Source of the DNA: Phorcus lineatus
Lineage: Eukaryota > Mollusca > Gastropoda > Trochida > Trochidae
NCBI GenBank assembly: GCA_921293015.1
Contig: OV121086.1
Coordinates: 37,013,194 to 37,077,193, forward strand
Direction of reading: 5' to 3'
DNA: 64,000 nt
The notes under the pieces are model-generated. The model had not been told where the DNA came from and ran no database searches. It worked only from the letters and a program-made list of their open reading frames with translations. How positions within the stretch are numbered: position 1 is the stretch's first letter; the number at the start of each line of letters is the position of its first letter. The position numbers and the translations under genes were made by a program. Positions 1-11,169 of this stretch are shown one piece after another.

Positions 1-1636
1 CACGTGTAATTTTGAAAAATTCTGATGGAAATCCGTTTACAAGAACACTAGAATTTATATCATTGTAGAAAGTTTTTAACCAAAGTTTGATAGATGGACC
101 GAAATTAAAGAAATCGAAACATTTCTCGATAAAAGGCCACTCTACAGAATCAAATGCTTTTTCGAAATCTATCAATATCAAAAGTCCAGGTTTATTCATG
201 TAGTCTGTGTAGTCCATGATATCGTTAACCAGTCTTGTACACTCACCAATATATCTTCCTTTCATAAATCCCTTTTGATCATCACTTATCAAGTTTGGAA
301 GAATTTTTTTAATTCGAGTTGATATTACTGCTGAAGCTATTTTATATGAAATGTTTAGTAAAGAAATTGGTCTAAAGTTTTTCAGAAGTTCTTTTGGTTT
401 ATCTTTTTTCGGGATACATGTAATGAGACCTTGTTTTTGACTTACAGATAGTTCACCTGATCTATAAGCTGCATTCAATGAATTGATAAGATATTTATTT
501 ATGTCATTCCAAAAGAACTTATAAAATTCAGCTGTGAAACCTGAGGGGCCAGGGCTTTTTTCGTTTTTCATATTTTTTAATGCTGAAAGGACTTCCTCGT
601 ATTGCAATTCACCTTCAAGAGAATATGCGTCATTGTCAGATAGTCTTGGTATTTTCTTATCTTTGAATAAGTCCTCTAGGTTAACATCTACGACAGGTTT
701 CCTGGTATACAATGTTTTAAAATATGTCTTTGTATGGTTGATAATGTCTTTTGTTTCGCTTATTTGTCCGTCGTCTGTTTCTAGTTTTGTTATTGCTTTG
801 TTAAGAAAATTCTGTTTTTCAAGAGATAAGAAATATTTTGTTGGTTTTTCTCCTTTTTCATACCATTTTGCCTTAGACCTAAGTAAAATCCCCTCTGTTT
901 TGTATTTATTCAATTCAAGTTGCTGGTCTTTTAGTATATTTATTTCTTCTAACAATTTGATTTTGTTTTTTTCATTGTCAGTGGTATCTAAATTTTCTTC
1001 CAGGGTTTCAAGAGTTTTATTGTATTCATTTTCTAGTTTTAATCTTTCTCTTTTTTTATGAGATGAATATTTTATGGTAAAACCTCGAACATTGCACAAT
1101 ATTACTTCAAAGAATAATTGTTCATCTATCTTTAACACTTTGTCTCCATCAGCATCTAGGGAATGATACTGTTCTGCAGTCTCATTGATGATACTTTTTA
1201 TTTTCTGTACATTTTCGGGATCATGTAGTAAGCTATTGTTAAATTTCCAGAACCCTTTTCCCTTTTCAAGGGATGTGAATTCAATATGCAAAGATATAAT
1301 CGAATGATCCGATCTATAACCAGGTTCTATCTTCGAACTAATGATAGATTTCTCCATGTTTCTGCTTACGAGAAAAAAGTCTAATCTAGCTTGTTTTAAA
1401 GGTTTTGGTTTTCTCCAGGTGTATCGTTTAACATCAAGATTGGTTTCTCGCCAAGGATCATACAGATTGAGTTCATTTATCATGTCAAATACTGCATCTT
1501 TTGATTTAGGATTATTTATATGTATATAGTTGAAAGTATCTTTTGATTGATCTTGAACTAAGTTGAAGTCACCGCATATGATGTTAGTTTCAGTTTCTAG
1601 ACTAGAAGAAAACATAGTTGAAGATGATTTTTTCAT
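1..1636 (-). CDS. LINE ORF2 (endonuclease C-terminus plus reverse transcriptase), 5'-truncated and open at the window edge
   Basis: The reverse strand is open from an ATG at 1636 to the left edge, 545 codons with no stop or frameshift. An in-frame TAA lies 12 bases upstream of that ATG, where LINE homology begins. Residues 1-115 are the C-terminal part of an AP-type endonuclease: GDFN at 22-25, RLDFFLVSR at 84-92 and SDH at 109-111. A Lys/Glu-rich linker follows, then the reverse transcriptase with SPGPSGFTAEFYK, NFRPISLLN, DDQKGFMKGRYIGE and motif A LIDFEKAFDSVEW (first Asp near residue 490). The catalytic (F/Y)xDD box lies beyond the window. The domain order and wording resemble L1/Tx1-type LINEs. 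The N-terminal half of the endonuclease is missing, as expected from 5' truncation during target-primed reverse transcription, so the ATG is probably fortuitous. The copy looks young but cannot be autonomous. Confidence 0.9.
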   Translation of the reverse strand, partial: MKKSSSTMFSSSLETETNIICGDFNLVQDQSKDTFNYIHINNPKSKDAVFDMINELNLYDPWRETNLDVKRYTWRKPKPLKQARLDFFLVSRNMEKSIISSKIEPGYRSDHSIISLHIEFTSLEKGKGFWKFNNSLLHDPENVQKIKSIINETAEQYHSLDADGDKVLKIDEQLFFEVILCNVRGFTIKYSSHKKRERLKLENEYNKTLETLEENLDTTDNEKNKIKLLEEINILKDQQLELNKYKTEGILLRSKAKWYEKGEKPTKYFLSLEKQNFLNKAITKLETDDGQISETKDIINHTKTYFKTLYTRKPVVDVNLEDLFKDKKIPRLSDNDAYSLEGELQYEEVLSALKNMKNEKSPGPSGFTAEFYKFFWNDINKYLINSLNAAYRSGELSVSQKQGLITCIPKKDKPKELLKNFRPISLLNISYKIASAVISTRIKKILPNLISDDQKGFMKGRYIGECTRLVNDIMDYTDYMNKPGLLILIDFEKAFDSVEWPFIEKCFDFFNFGPSIKLWLKTFYNDINSSVLVNGFPSEFFKITR

Positions 1637-1645
1637 GAGATATCC
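1..1645 (-). mobile_element. 5'-truncated non-LTR retrotransposon (L1/Tx1-like), 3' part outside the window
   Basis: This is the element containing the ORF2 fragment. Homology to LINE endonuclease stops abruptly near 1636-1645, and the sequence beyond is ordinary AT-rich flank, so this is the 5' truncation point. The 3' end and any target-site duplication are outside the window. The family assignment rests on the endonuclease and RT motifs seen in translation and not on a search. Confidence 0.85.
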
Positions 1646-2472
1646 TTAAACAACAATACATTCTCCAAATTGAAAGTTGTGAAAATACAAAATTCAATAT
1701 ACCACATTGATGATAAAAATGAATTATACCATTTTGTTCTGAACATTCTGTTGTGAATGAAAGATGACACAGTCATGACAAAGAAAGCGATATGACATTA
1801 CTTCTAAAGTAGCCTAGCAGAGAAAACAAACCGAACGTAGCAAGCATGATAATCGTCATCTGTCTGGATTATAATAATGGATAATTGCATGACAAAAACT
1901 AGAACATCGAATAATAATACAACAGCTTGAAATATAAAGTTAATATCCTGGGGAAGACAAGCATGAAATATATGAACAATATGCACAAGGTGCCTCCCAA
2001 AAGAGAGTAAAATGTTGCTGGTTAATGCCATAGGGATGGAGAAAACAGATGAAATGATCATTGAGATTACTCAAGTGTAACGGTTCCACTCTAGCGAGTC
2101 CAATTGTTTCGTCCACAGGTAGAGTTAACAGGTATCCAGAGAGAAAATGTGAAAGCGTTGAGGGAAATAGGTAATTATTGGTGAATAATTCCCTTGATAT
2201 TACTCCATTGTTGGGTAAAACATGAACCGCAGATAAAGTCTTCTTTGTAGGTCACTTCGACTCATTTATATGGACAATCATCGTGACACTGGATTAGTAG
2301 TGCAATAGCGTTAGATTTGTTAGATGACAAAAGAGCTCGTTGTTTGGATAATGGAAATTGATTTTGTATCATAGAACAAGCATAGTGTTAGAATTACAGA
2401 GAGAATCTAATTGTTTTGTACCAGCTTTAAGTAGCACTAGGTCTAAGGCTGTGTTCGGCCTATCATATAAGT
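1646..2472. other. AT-rich flank with no gene seen
   Basis: No recognisable coding, RNA or repeat signal was found here. The 85-codon reverse frame at 1804-2061 has no family resemblance and is treated as chance. Confidence 0.5.
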
Positions 2473-2492
2473 ATGGTTACATTGATACATAG

Positions 2493-2711
2493 AGAATCTC
2501 ACCTAAGTGTCTTCTGATATCATATATATCAACACTAGTTGATAATAGTTACAAATATACAGGCATGCCAAGGATAATTTTACTTTATTATATCAATGAG
2601 CGTTGATATATTTGATTACTGTTACAAATATACAGGCATGCCAAGGATAATTTTATTTTTATCAATGAGTGTTGATATATTTGATATCAGAAGACACGAG
2701 GGTGGGATTCT
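2493..2711. repeat. Inverted-repeat element (MITE or foldback-like) with an internal 73-bp tandem duplication
   Basis: The left arm from 2493 (AGAATCTCACC, then GTGTCTTCTGATATCA and ATATATCAACACT) is matched in inverted orientation by the right arm ending at 2711. The arms span roughly 50 bases with a handful of mismatches, and weaker symmetry continues about 15 bases further out. Between them a 73-bp unit starting GTTACAAATATACAGGCATG occurs at 2548 and again at 2621. Internal direct repeats framed by inverted termini recall mollusc pearl/CvA-type elements, but I cannot assign a family. No clear target-site duplication is visible. Confidence 0.65.
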
Positions 2712-2730
2712 ATTTATCATTAACTCATTT

Positions 2731-5700
2731 TCAATCTCTTTACATGAAATATTTATATCTTTGACCTCTGCATTATCCTTAGACTCCCATTGCGGCAAAG
2801 TCATAGCATAATGATGTAGTCATGTTTATGATGTCATACCATTGTGATGCCATTGCTGAATAGTGTAAAACAATTGTGAAGTCATATTTGAAGATGTTAG
2901 GGCACTGTTCAAAATCTACTGTCAAAAAACTTCTCGAAGATATCACTTAATCTGCTACAAGCAATATCTCCTATCTTATTGGATGATAACTATTTTTCTG
3001 TTAATATTTATATGAGAATTGGCAACTGAGATATTTTGTTTTTATAAGTATAATTTTCATTAAGTGACCAGAAATTTAGCATTATTCTTTCGCAAGTGAT
3101 TGATTTTTGTTCATGAAAAATTTCTGAAAATCAGCTTTACAATTTATGTGACACATACCTCTACTTTGATTTTTCAGATTCAAAAATGATTTTAAACGGT
3201 TGACTGATAATAGATAAAAAGAGTAATTCCATCTTGCTTTTATGTTTTCACAAAAAAAAGATAGTTGGTAATGCTAGGTTTGGTTGAAAAATACAAACAT
3301 GATGTTTTTTAGATATCGCAATCGTGACCAGAATCCAATAAAACTCATAAAAAATAACTGTTTAAACTATCCTTAATGAATAAAATGAAATGATAAAATT
3401 GATTGTTTGATCTCCTTTCCTTACGTGTGTAAACGGACAATAATATTTTCATAAGCAAATACCAAACTTCATCATAAATGAATGGAAAATTGTAAAAAAG
3501 CTCATAAGCAAACTGTCATATTACTAGGCTAAGTGTAAGAAAACAGAAATTTCCCGTCAAGAAATGGATTTTGTGTGTTCAGTAAGGTCAACCCCTGTGT
3601 GTAAACACGGTAAATGCATAACTAATCATTGATTGCGCGTACAGTTCAAGGTCATTGCTGTCTATACTATCTCTATTGATCCTGCAAGCTCACTGACCCA
3701 GTACTGTCTTTATGGATGATGTTCATGTTAATATGAAAATCTATTCTAAAATTTCTGTACTTTCGAAAAACAATACTGTTTTTTTCCTTTACCTTTCAAT
3801 GAAATATTGTTTCTGTGACCTTTGCCAATCCTAGATCTGAATTGTGATGTACAAAATAGCCATTTATCTGCTGAATTAGATATAGAAATGATAACAAAGG
3901 AATATACTTAGACTTCTTAGTGCTAAAAGAGGGTAAAAACTCCAGGCCCTTAATCACAGTCGTGACAACTTAAATTGAAAATTTCAGGTGTACCAAGGCC
4001 CTCATGACTGCACTTAACAATTATAACTACTCCTTGTTATAAGTGGTCTTCAGATACAATTTTCGGAATTGTATATTCATGATTGGACATAAAAAGAAAG
4101 CTTTCAGGTTCATTTTTTTGGAACAGAATAATTTTTATTTGTTGATGTATACTAAAAAAAAATTCTTAAAATTTATGATGTGAAATAGGATTGAGGTATT
4201 TGACAATAATAAGAATGCATAAATTGCATAGAACTTTTATCTTTGTAATTATGGCTTGCATCACATGCAGTTGTCATTAATTTCAGGCATTTCATCAAAC
4301 AGAATGACTTTTTAGACAAATTTTAAAGAGAAATTTCCTTGGCTTTATACTTTTTAAATCAATTTGCATGTATGGTACATGATCTTTTTTCACAGTCAAG
4401 AACAATAATTTCAAATTGAAATACACTGAACAACCCATTGAGAAATACCCAGTCAACTTGAGAAACTCTTTACCGATAATTACATGCACCGTCTGATGAA
4501 GTGAACACAGAACCAGCATTCGATTGGGGATTGCAGAACGAGATAGAATTGCAAACCAGAAGCGCACTTGATTTGGCAGCACAGTCTTCAAGAAATTGGT
4601 TTTCAAACAGTCCTGATGGAGAATGTGAAATAGACTGATATGGGCAGAAATGTAGACTAAAAGTACTCTCTGTAAACAAGAGTTTGGTTTTACAGTCTTC
4701 ATCTATACTGGTTTTAAAATTCATATTTAGATTCACGTTGAATCAAATCTAAATGAAAGTTGAGTGATAGCGCAGTGCTTATTCTTATTTATTCAGGGCA
4801 AGAGTTCAGGATTTGCATTTACAGAATTTTTTAGATCATGTCCACAATGTACATTCAAATGTCCACATTTTGAATCAGAATCTGATTGATTATATTGATG
4901 TTCACTTTCTCTGTATTATTGCATAAGGTAAATAGTCCCAAATACTCTATCTTATTGCAATTGATTATCCATGGTGCAATTCAACAATATTCATATAATG
5001 CCTTAAGCAAAATAACACTTTGTCTTGAGGAAGTGATGTTATGAACAAAGGTATGATGTTGCATTGCAATTAAGGCATATGAAATTTGCCCATACTGAAA
5101 CAAGATTTTCATGATTATATTCCTAGAGATGTTGACTAGTGAAAAAAAGTGTTTTTTTATATATTTTTTATTTTCTATTATATTTCTGTCCATATCATTC
5201 CATGTTTACAACAATAGTTTTTAGATGTCTAAATGTCCCTGTCCCTCGAAGCATTTACCAGATTCAGCAGCTAAAGTTTTCAACAGCGATTGTCATTGGC
5301 ACTCGAGGTATCCTCAATAAGGTTTTGATGCAACCAGGAGTCTAAAGGAGAAGAAATGTTCAAGGAACAAGGGAATGTTCTTGCCTCTGCAGGTCTGTGA
5401 TTACAAGACAAGTACGGAAGACTTTGATTTGGCAACCTACAGGACATTCTTATCATTGATGAAAAGTCACTGTGATTCCTGTATAACTATAAAAGATTGC
5501 CTGGCAATATAGTATACTATATTATACTTCAATTTGTTTTCTGTTGGAATATATAGATTCCTGAAAGTAACATATTGGTTGAGGGGCCCAAGGTACAGTC
5601 TAGCATCGATGTAGCAGTCACTGTGATTACTTGAGAAGTGTCCGAGATTGCCCTGGCATGTAGTTATCACTGGGCTGATGGACGACTAAATGAAATGGAT

Positions 5701-6660
5701 TACTTCCAACTCCCAATTTCGTGATTACAGTGAAGACTTAATGCCAGCTCTGTTTAAATGTCAGTTAGATCCAATTTTTTTGTAAAAGTTTATATTTATA
5801 GGTTTTCTTCCATAACAAAAGTTTGTTTCCTTTCTTTCAAAATGTTTTTAGATGCATTCTTTTGAATTATTTGTTAACAGAAATGTATTGATTTTGTTTG
5901 ATGAAAATTGGACCTTGAGATAAACAAATCTGTTTTAGACTTTAGTTGTATCCAAAAATCACCTTCAAATGGCAAAGATATAATCTTGGAAATATTTTTC
6001 TTTTTGGGAAATGCAAGGAAGTGCACATATATTAAGCTGGTCTGAAAGAGATTACAAAATATTACAAGTAAGCCTCAAATTTTTGAGCAAATAAATGACT
6101 CATACGGAATAATGTACAATGACAATTCTTAAATATGAGAGATTTTGTGACATTAAATCATGCAATGTAAAATACGGGAACAAAAATAGCCTAGAACTAA
6201 ATTAAGAATGCCAAGCAGTCTTATAGATTTTATTTTTCAAAAAGGTTGTTGATCAATACTACTATATTGTTTTGCTTTATGGGAAATGTAATTAAATTTT
6301 TGTGTGTTTTTAAAAAATATTTTCCAAAATCGGTCGATGTTTTATTTTCCATGAGTTAAACCTGACTGAGAGAGTCGAAACATTTTGCATAAGAAACACA
6401 TGCATTTAAGAAACCTTTATGAAATCATAAAACTGTTGACAATTTTTTGGGAATTCATAATCATATTTAATGATATGTTATGTAATCAATTGAAAAATAA
6501 ATCTTGGATGTTCCAAAAAAAAAGAGAAATAGATAAAGATAGAAAGCAAGAATCTAGAAATTACTTCCATTTTTGTTCTTATTTCAAATTTTGCTAAGAT
6601 TATTTCATTTTCATACTTGTTTGTTATGAAGATTTCTTGTTTCAGTTGCTTTAGTAAACA
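2731..6660. other. Gene-free AT-rich stretch
   Basis: The sequence is AT-rich with many homopolymer runs. The overlapping reverse frames at 4295-4736 and the frames at 5139-5670 have no domain features, so no gene is called. Nothing else here rises above background. Confidence 0.45.
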
Positions 6661-6689
6661 TCAAATTATCTACTCATTCATTGAAAAAG

Positions 6690-8260
6690 ATTTGAAAGTT
6701 TGACAAATGGAACTGAAAAATACCCACAAGTGAGGTAGACCCATTACATTTATTACTTACTCTTGATGCAATATTATGTTTGATTTATCCTCAAATAAAT
6801 ACGATGTGAGAACCTATTTTCAAAGAATCTGACAACTGGAACTGAAAAATTACTCCAAAGTCTTGTACACACTTTACTGTTTCTAATATGATCACATGAA
6901 TCTGATTTATTCTGGAAATAGTGATATTGGAGCTACCAACTTGTCATGGATTTGTCAGGAGGAATGAAAAATGGTCTAATAGTCTGGAAGAGACCTTTCA
7001 GTTTCCATAACAACACTTGATATTTCCTGATTTATTCCAGATTGGTTTTGATGCTGCGAACACCAATTTCTCGGGGATTAATATTTGGAAATAAAAGTAC
7101 TTTCACACTGTAATGAGTCTACCTATACATCTTTTTCATATATTGTTATTTATCAAAAATTACTTTTATTTTAGACCAACAATTGCTTATCTGTACCATT
7201 TAATCTACTAAATTAATTATCACTTTACCATCCTTTTAGGGCAGTTGGTGCAATTAACATTAATTGCATTACATCAAATAAAGGAATAATTCACGATTGA
7301 GCTGTGTTGAAAGTTTGACTATGTTGGAATATTACAGATTGTGAATGTGATGAGAAAAGAACTGAATGATTGCATGAGGTTTTAAGGTATTGAAAACATT
7401 TCTGCTAGTCCTTGAGAATGTCCCCACTGATATGTTTTGGACCATGTTTTATTTTAAGGCCATTGAGATCTAACATCTGGCAGTACAAAATAAATGCTCA
7501 ATCTTCAATCTAAATGATCTTATGGTTGTTGTGTGTATGTCTTGAGCAATCATCAATATATTTTCCTCCTCAATTAGAAAAAGATTGACAAAATGGAACT
7601 GAAAATTCCCCTAAAGTTTGATAGAACCTTATGGTATTTCAAATTTACAAATTAAGAGTATCCCTAAGCAATTATGATATAAGAATGTCATTCATAAAGA
7701 GCCAAGCAGAGCTAGAAATGACAGCAGAGTCTGATTGATGTATTAATTCTTCACTGGACCAGTAATGATTCAATAATTGATTTCCTGCTCATCTCTATGT
7801 AAAAATGAAATATCCATCAGTATTGAAATGTTTTTTATCTTTTGAATTCTTAGGTACTTTTCTCAAGTATTTAAATTTTTAGATAATCAATTATAATTTT
7901 TTTTTACCATTCTTTGTTGAACTTCAACATAAGTGATCCAAGTGAGTAAATTCAATTTGTGAGACTAAGTTTGAGAATGATGTTACATGACATACTTCAT
8001 AGATATATTTGATACATTCTGATTTATTTTGAAATAGTTCTTAGATGTTGTTGAATTCATCTTCAAATGGTTCCTGTAAGTATTCAGTGTTTGTTTCAAG
8101 GCTTTGGAAGCTTCTAATTATGCTACTTCCTGAAAACCAAATTTATTCTAGAATTGTTGAATTGCTCTGAAAATGGTGGCAGTAAGTATTTTGTTGCCGA
8201 TATATCAGTTTGAAAGTCTGATCACACACTCAGTCTGGTTTATGACCATGGTTTGGTTCC
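6690..8260. repeat. Degenerate dispersed or tandem repeat zone
   Basis: Similar phrases recur at irregular spacing. Variants of GGAACTGAAAAAT occur near 6707, 6837 and 7593, and variants of CTGATTTATTCTGG occur near 6900, 7027 and 8020. This suggests an old decayed array with units of roughly 130 bases. The match is by eye and borderline. Confidence 0.3.
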
Positions 8261-8268
8261 ATAATGGT

Positions 8269-8425
8269 GGAACTGATGTGAGCTCCATACAGAGACCATA
8301 TTTCATGTCTTGATGAGGAGTTTTTGTTCAGAGACTGACCAGTCTGGAACGGATGTGAACTCCATACAGAGACATCAATTCATGTGATGATGAGGAGTTT
8401 GTACAAAGAAAGAACCATTCGAGAG
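8269..8425 (+). repeat. 77-bp tandem duplication, two copies
   Basis: A unit starting GGAACTGATGTGAGCTCC at 8269 repeats at 8346 as GGAACGGATGTGAACTCC. The units share CATACAGAGAC and GATGAGGAGTTT at matching offsets, with moderate divergence. Frames across it contain stops, so it is not treated as coding. Confidence 0.6.
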
Positions 8426-9539
8426 AGCCATTGACCATGTTTACCCCTCCTTCATGAGGATACACTCAGGATGTTTTGCATACAGATAGACCATTGGCGC
8501 CTATGTGTCTGGAAGGGTTTCAGACAGAAAATTATGGCTAAACCACTTTGGAAAATTAAACTATGACTTCTACTTGAAAGCTTAATTTATTGGACTTGAA
8601 ATTAATTGTTGCTTGTCAGGCTTCAGGATTATCAAAATTCATAGATTTCATTTGCTAATGCATGTTCAGCATCAAAGCAAAACTGGTTCCTCATGAATGA
8701 TTTAAATACAACTAAAATGGTACTCTGGTCTAATGAAGTTATTTCAGACTGGAAGCTTCTCAAAACTAATTCTATAGAGTATGACAGAATTTATTTTCAA
8801 TACATTTTAATACAAGTAAGATATTTTGGAACTGAGCCGAAGCATGCAGCTACAGCTCCTGACTGTCTGTGAAACTTTCTCTTTGATGAATATGGCATCC
8901 CAATTATAAGTTTCTGAATTTGTTTTTGCATTTCTTGTAGATGCTGTCAAGACTTGAGAAATCTTTGTCCAAAAAGGTTTTCCAATACTAAAGAAATTCT
9001 CTGACTGGCAGCATTAGAATTCTCAGAGTGTCTGGTAACTCGGCATTTCGGGAAATGCAATATTATAGCGTGACAGTCTCGTAATGGATGACAGACATGT
9101 TGTTTAAGAAATCAATACAATTACACTCAGGGAGGAAACCTTATAAACAGAGTTTCAACTTGTTTCCCTTCGTGCATGATGTCTGACATTTTAGCAAATA
9201 TGTAATCAGGTTTGGAGAAACCTGTCTCTACCAAGATCAACATGCATAATACTGTGTTCAGCTTGAGCTGAATAAATGAAAAATTAGAGAGATGATTTAT
9301 TTGAAAATGCGAGCAGCTAATCTGAAATTCTATCAGAATTCGAATAGATTTTTGACAACAAATTTCAAATTTGCATTATGTCATGTTTTTGGGAATAATT
9401 AGTTAAATATTTGTATAATAATTTCACAATGGATTCAGATTTATGGTTAATTTGACAATGAATGCAAATTTTTAGAAATTTATACAATTTATTTACATAA
9501 AGAAAATTTGACCTGATGTTGGGGGAGGTTGTGATGTAG

Positions 9540-9760
9540 TTTTTATTTAATCAGACCTGAAAGGTCAGACTGGCTTACAGCATGGCCCTTTGTCTGTACA
9601 TCGACCTTCGTCCGTTGTCAGTTAACTTTTCACATTTTCAACTTCTTCGACGAAACTGCTGCACCCAAAAGATGAAATTTTGTGGGGATATACCTTGCAC
9701 CTAAGGGTATGCATCAGCATCAGCATCAGCATCAACATCAACAATACAAAGACTAATAAG
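9540..9760. repeat. Dispersed repeat fragment ending in a (CATCAG)n-like microsatellite
   Basis: The segment with CATGGCCCTTTGTCTGTAC, CGTCCGTTGTCAGTTAACTT and TTGTGGGGATATACCTTG is of a kind I associate with interspersed repeats in mollusc and other marine invertebrate genomes. It is GC-richer than its flanks. A short array of CATCAG/CATCAA units follows at 9711-9742. The family is unknown. Confidence 0.45.
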
Positions 9761-10970
9761 CTGCAGAGCCCATAGCTCTATTTTTAAACAACATGATCCT
9801 TTGTAGTGTTGTTAAAATTATCTGAGGACCAATATCTAACGATGTATGAATTGCCTACCGGGTAGTTAATTTCCATAATGTTAGCAATTTTGAATGCCTA
9901 AGTGCCAGCCTATTTAAAAACAGATATTCAGTTATAATAAGGCTTCCAAACCTCCACTTGAAAACTAGTGGAAATTCTTCTCTTTCATTTCATATAAGTA
10001 TTTATTATAAGAAGCAAATCTGTTGTATCATTCTCTTATTTTTTAAGCAAATACCTTCAGAGTTTAATATTTTCATTGAGCTAAGTTATGGACTTTTGAT
10101 ATTGTATAAGTATTTGTCCAAGTCACAAAGAGTAACATTTTCTATTTGGAAAAATTTTGTCAGCAGATACCACATTTTCTTATGGATAAAAAGTTGTGAG
10201 TTAATTACAAAACGTATGTACATCATTGCTAAAACTTGGACTTGAACTAGATAAACAGACCTGTATATGAATTTGCAATTTTCTCTATATATAATAAAAG
10301 GAAGTAAGTGTGAGAATAAGGAATCCTTTTCTTCTCAATTGTAATTCAAACTTCTCAATTGTCTATCAAGAAATCACACTATTTGAAAAAAGTTTTGAAA
10401 TATATGTAAAATGTCTTCAAAATTTCAGTTAACTATTGAATTTATTGATAGTGTTATGAAAGAAATAAAGAAGAATTCAATGATTTTAAACTATCAATGC
10501 GTCGAAAGCATTTCCTAGAGTTTCAAACTATTAATGGAATTTGGTTTGATTTCATCCATGCAGCAAATTCTATTAGTTTGAGAAACAAGACTCCTCAGAG
10601 CATGAGAGATCGATGTTTAATGTTTAAGAAGATGAACTTACATATAAATTCCCAGGGAAGATGATCGCAGAGTGCATTGATCACTGTAACCCGGGTGTTT
10701 GTCTGCACCGAGTGTTTGAACTTGGTCCTCTCACCACTCTCAGATAAAATAATCCCATCACATTCCAACCCTCAAGTCCAAGAGGCAACTCTCCATCAGG
10801 AACTCTTCACTAAAGTAGCTCAACCAGCGCCAAATTTCACACAAGACTTTCTCCAAATTCAACACGGAATATTTGCGAATGTCATCTGAGGCTTACTTTT
10901 CAGATTGCATCTTTACTGGGGAAAATAGTTTCCATTAACACTTTCCGTGACATTACGTTTCGTATCTGCC
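9761..10970. other. No gene called; overlapping short open frames at 10.6-10.9 kb
   Basis: Most of this is AT-rich background. At 10,620-10,890 base composition rises and short frames are open on both strands, the plus frame with CNPGVCLHRVFELGP and the minus frame with KVLCEIWRWLSYF. They overlap, neither is a known family, and no convincing splice pair decides between them, so no exon is called. Confidence 0.35.
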
Positions 10971-10988
10971 AGGAGTGGACCAGTGCCG

Positions 10989-11050
10989 ATTGGTCAAAGA
11001 GTATAGTAGGAAGCGCTATAAAAATCAATATTACACGGAATGTCTGGTGC
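10989..11050 (+). promoter_or_regulatory. Promoter-like inverted CCAAT plus TATA box pocket
   Basis: An inverted CCAAT box (GATTGG, 10,989-10,994) is followed 22 bases later by TATAAAAA (11,017-11,024), which would place initiation near 11,047. The pocket is GC-richer and more CpG-rich than its flanks. Downstream, GGTGTGAAGC (11,061-11,070) and GCTTCACGCC form an imperfect inverted repeat, and AGAGGGCGCC near 11,132 resembles the core of a CTCF-type site. No recognisable first exon follows, so this is a candidate only. Confidence 0.35.
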
Positions 11051-11169
11051 TTATAGAGTTGGTGTGAAGCTGCCCTCCGTCCCTTTCACTCCGCTAGGCT
11101 TCACGCCGACTTCAATTTGGTCGAGCGCTCACAGAGGGCGCCGGTTTGCTTCAATCATTGGAGTGTTGT

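Noticed and set aside
4295..4736. Two overlapping reverse ORFs of 135 and 88 codons
   Set aside because: They overlap in different frames, are low in complexity and match no domain; expected by chance in this composition.
6361..6405. CTGACTGAGAGAGTCGAAAC resembling a hammerhead core
   Set aside because: The CUGANGA spacing is off by one base and there is no plausible stem III or cleavage triplet. It is weaker than the 43-kb case.
10620..10890. Exon candidates on both strands
   Set aside because: Competing frames overlap and no family, splice pair or codon signal favours one.
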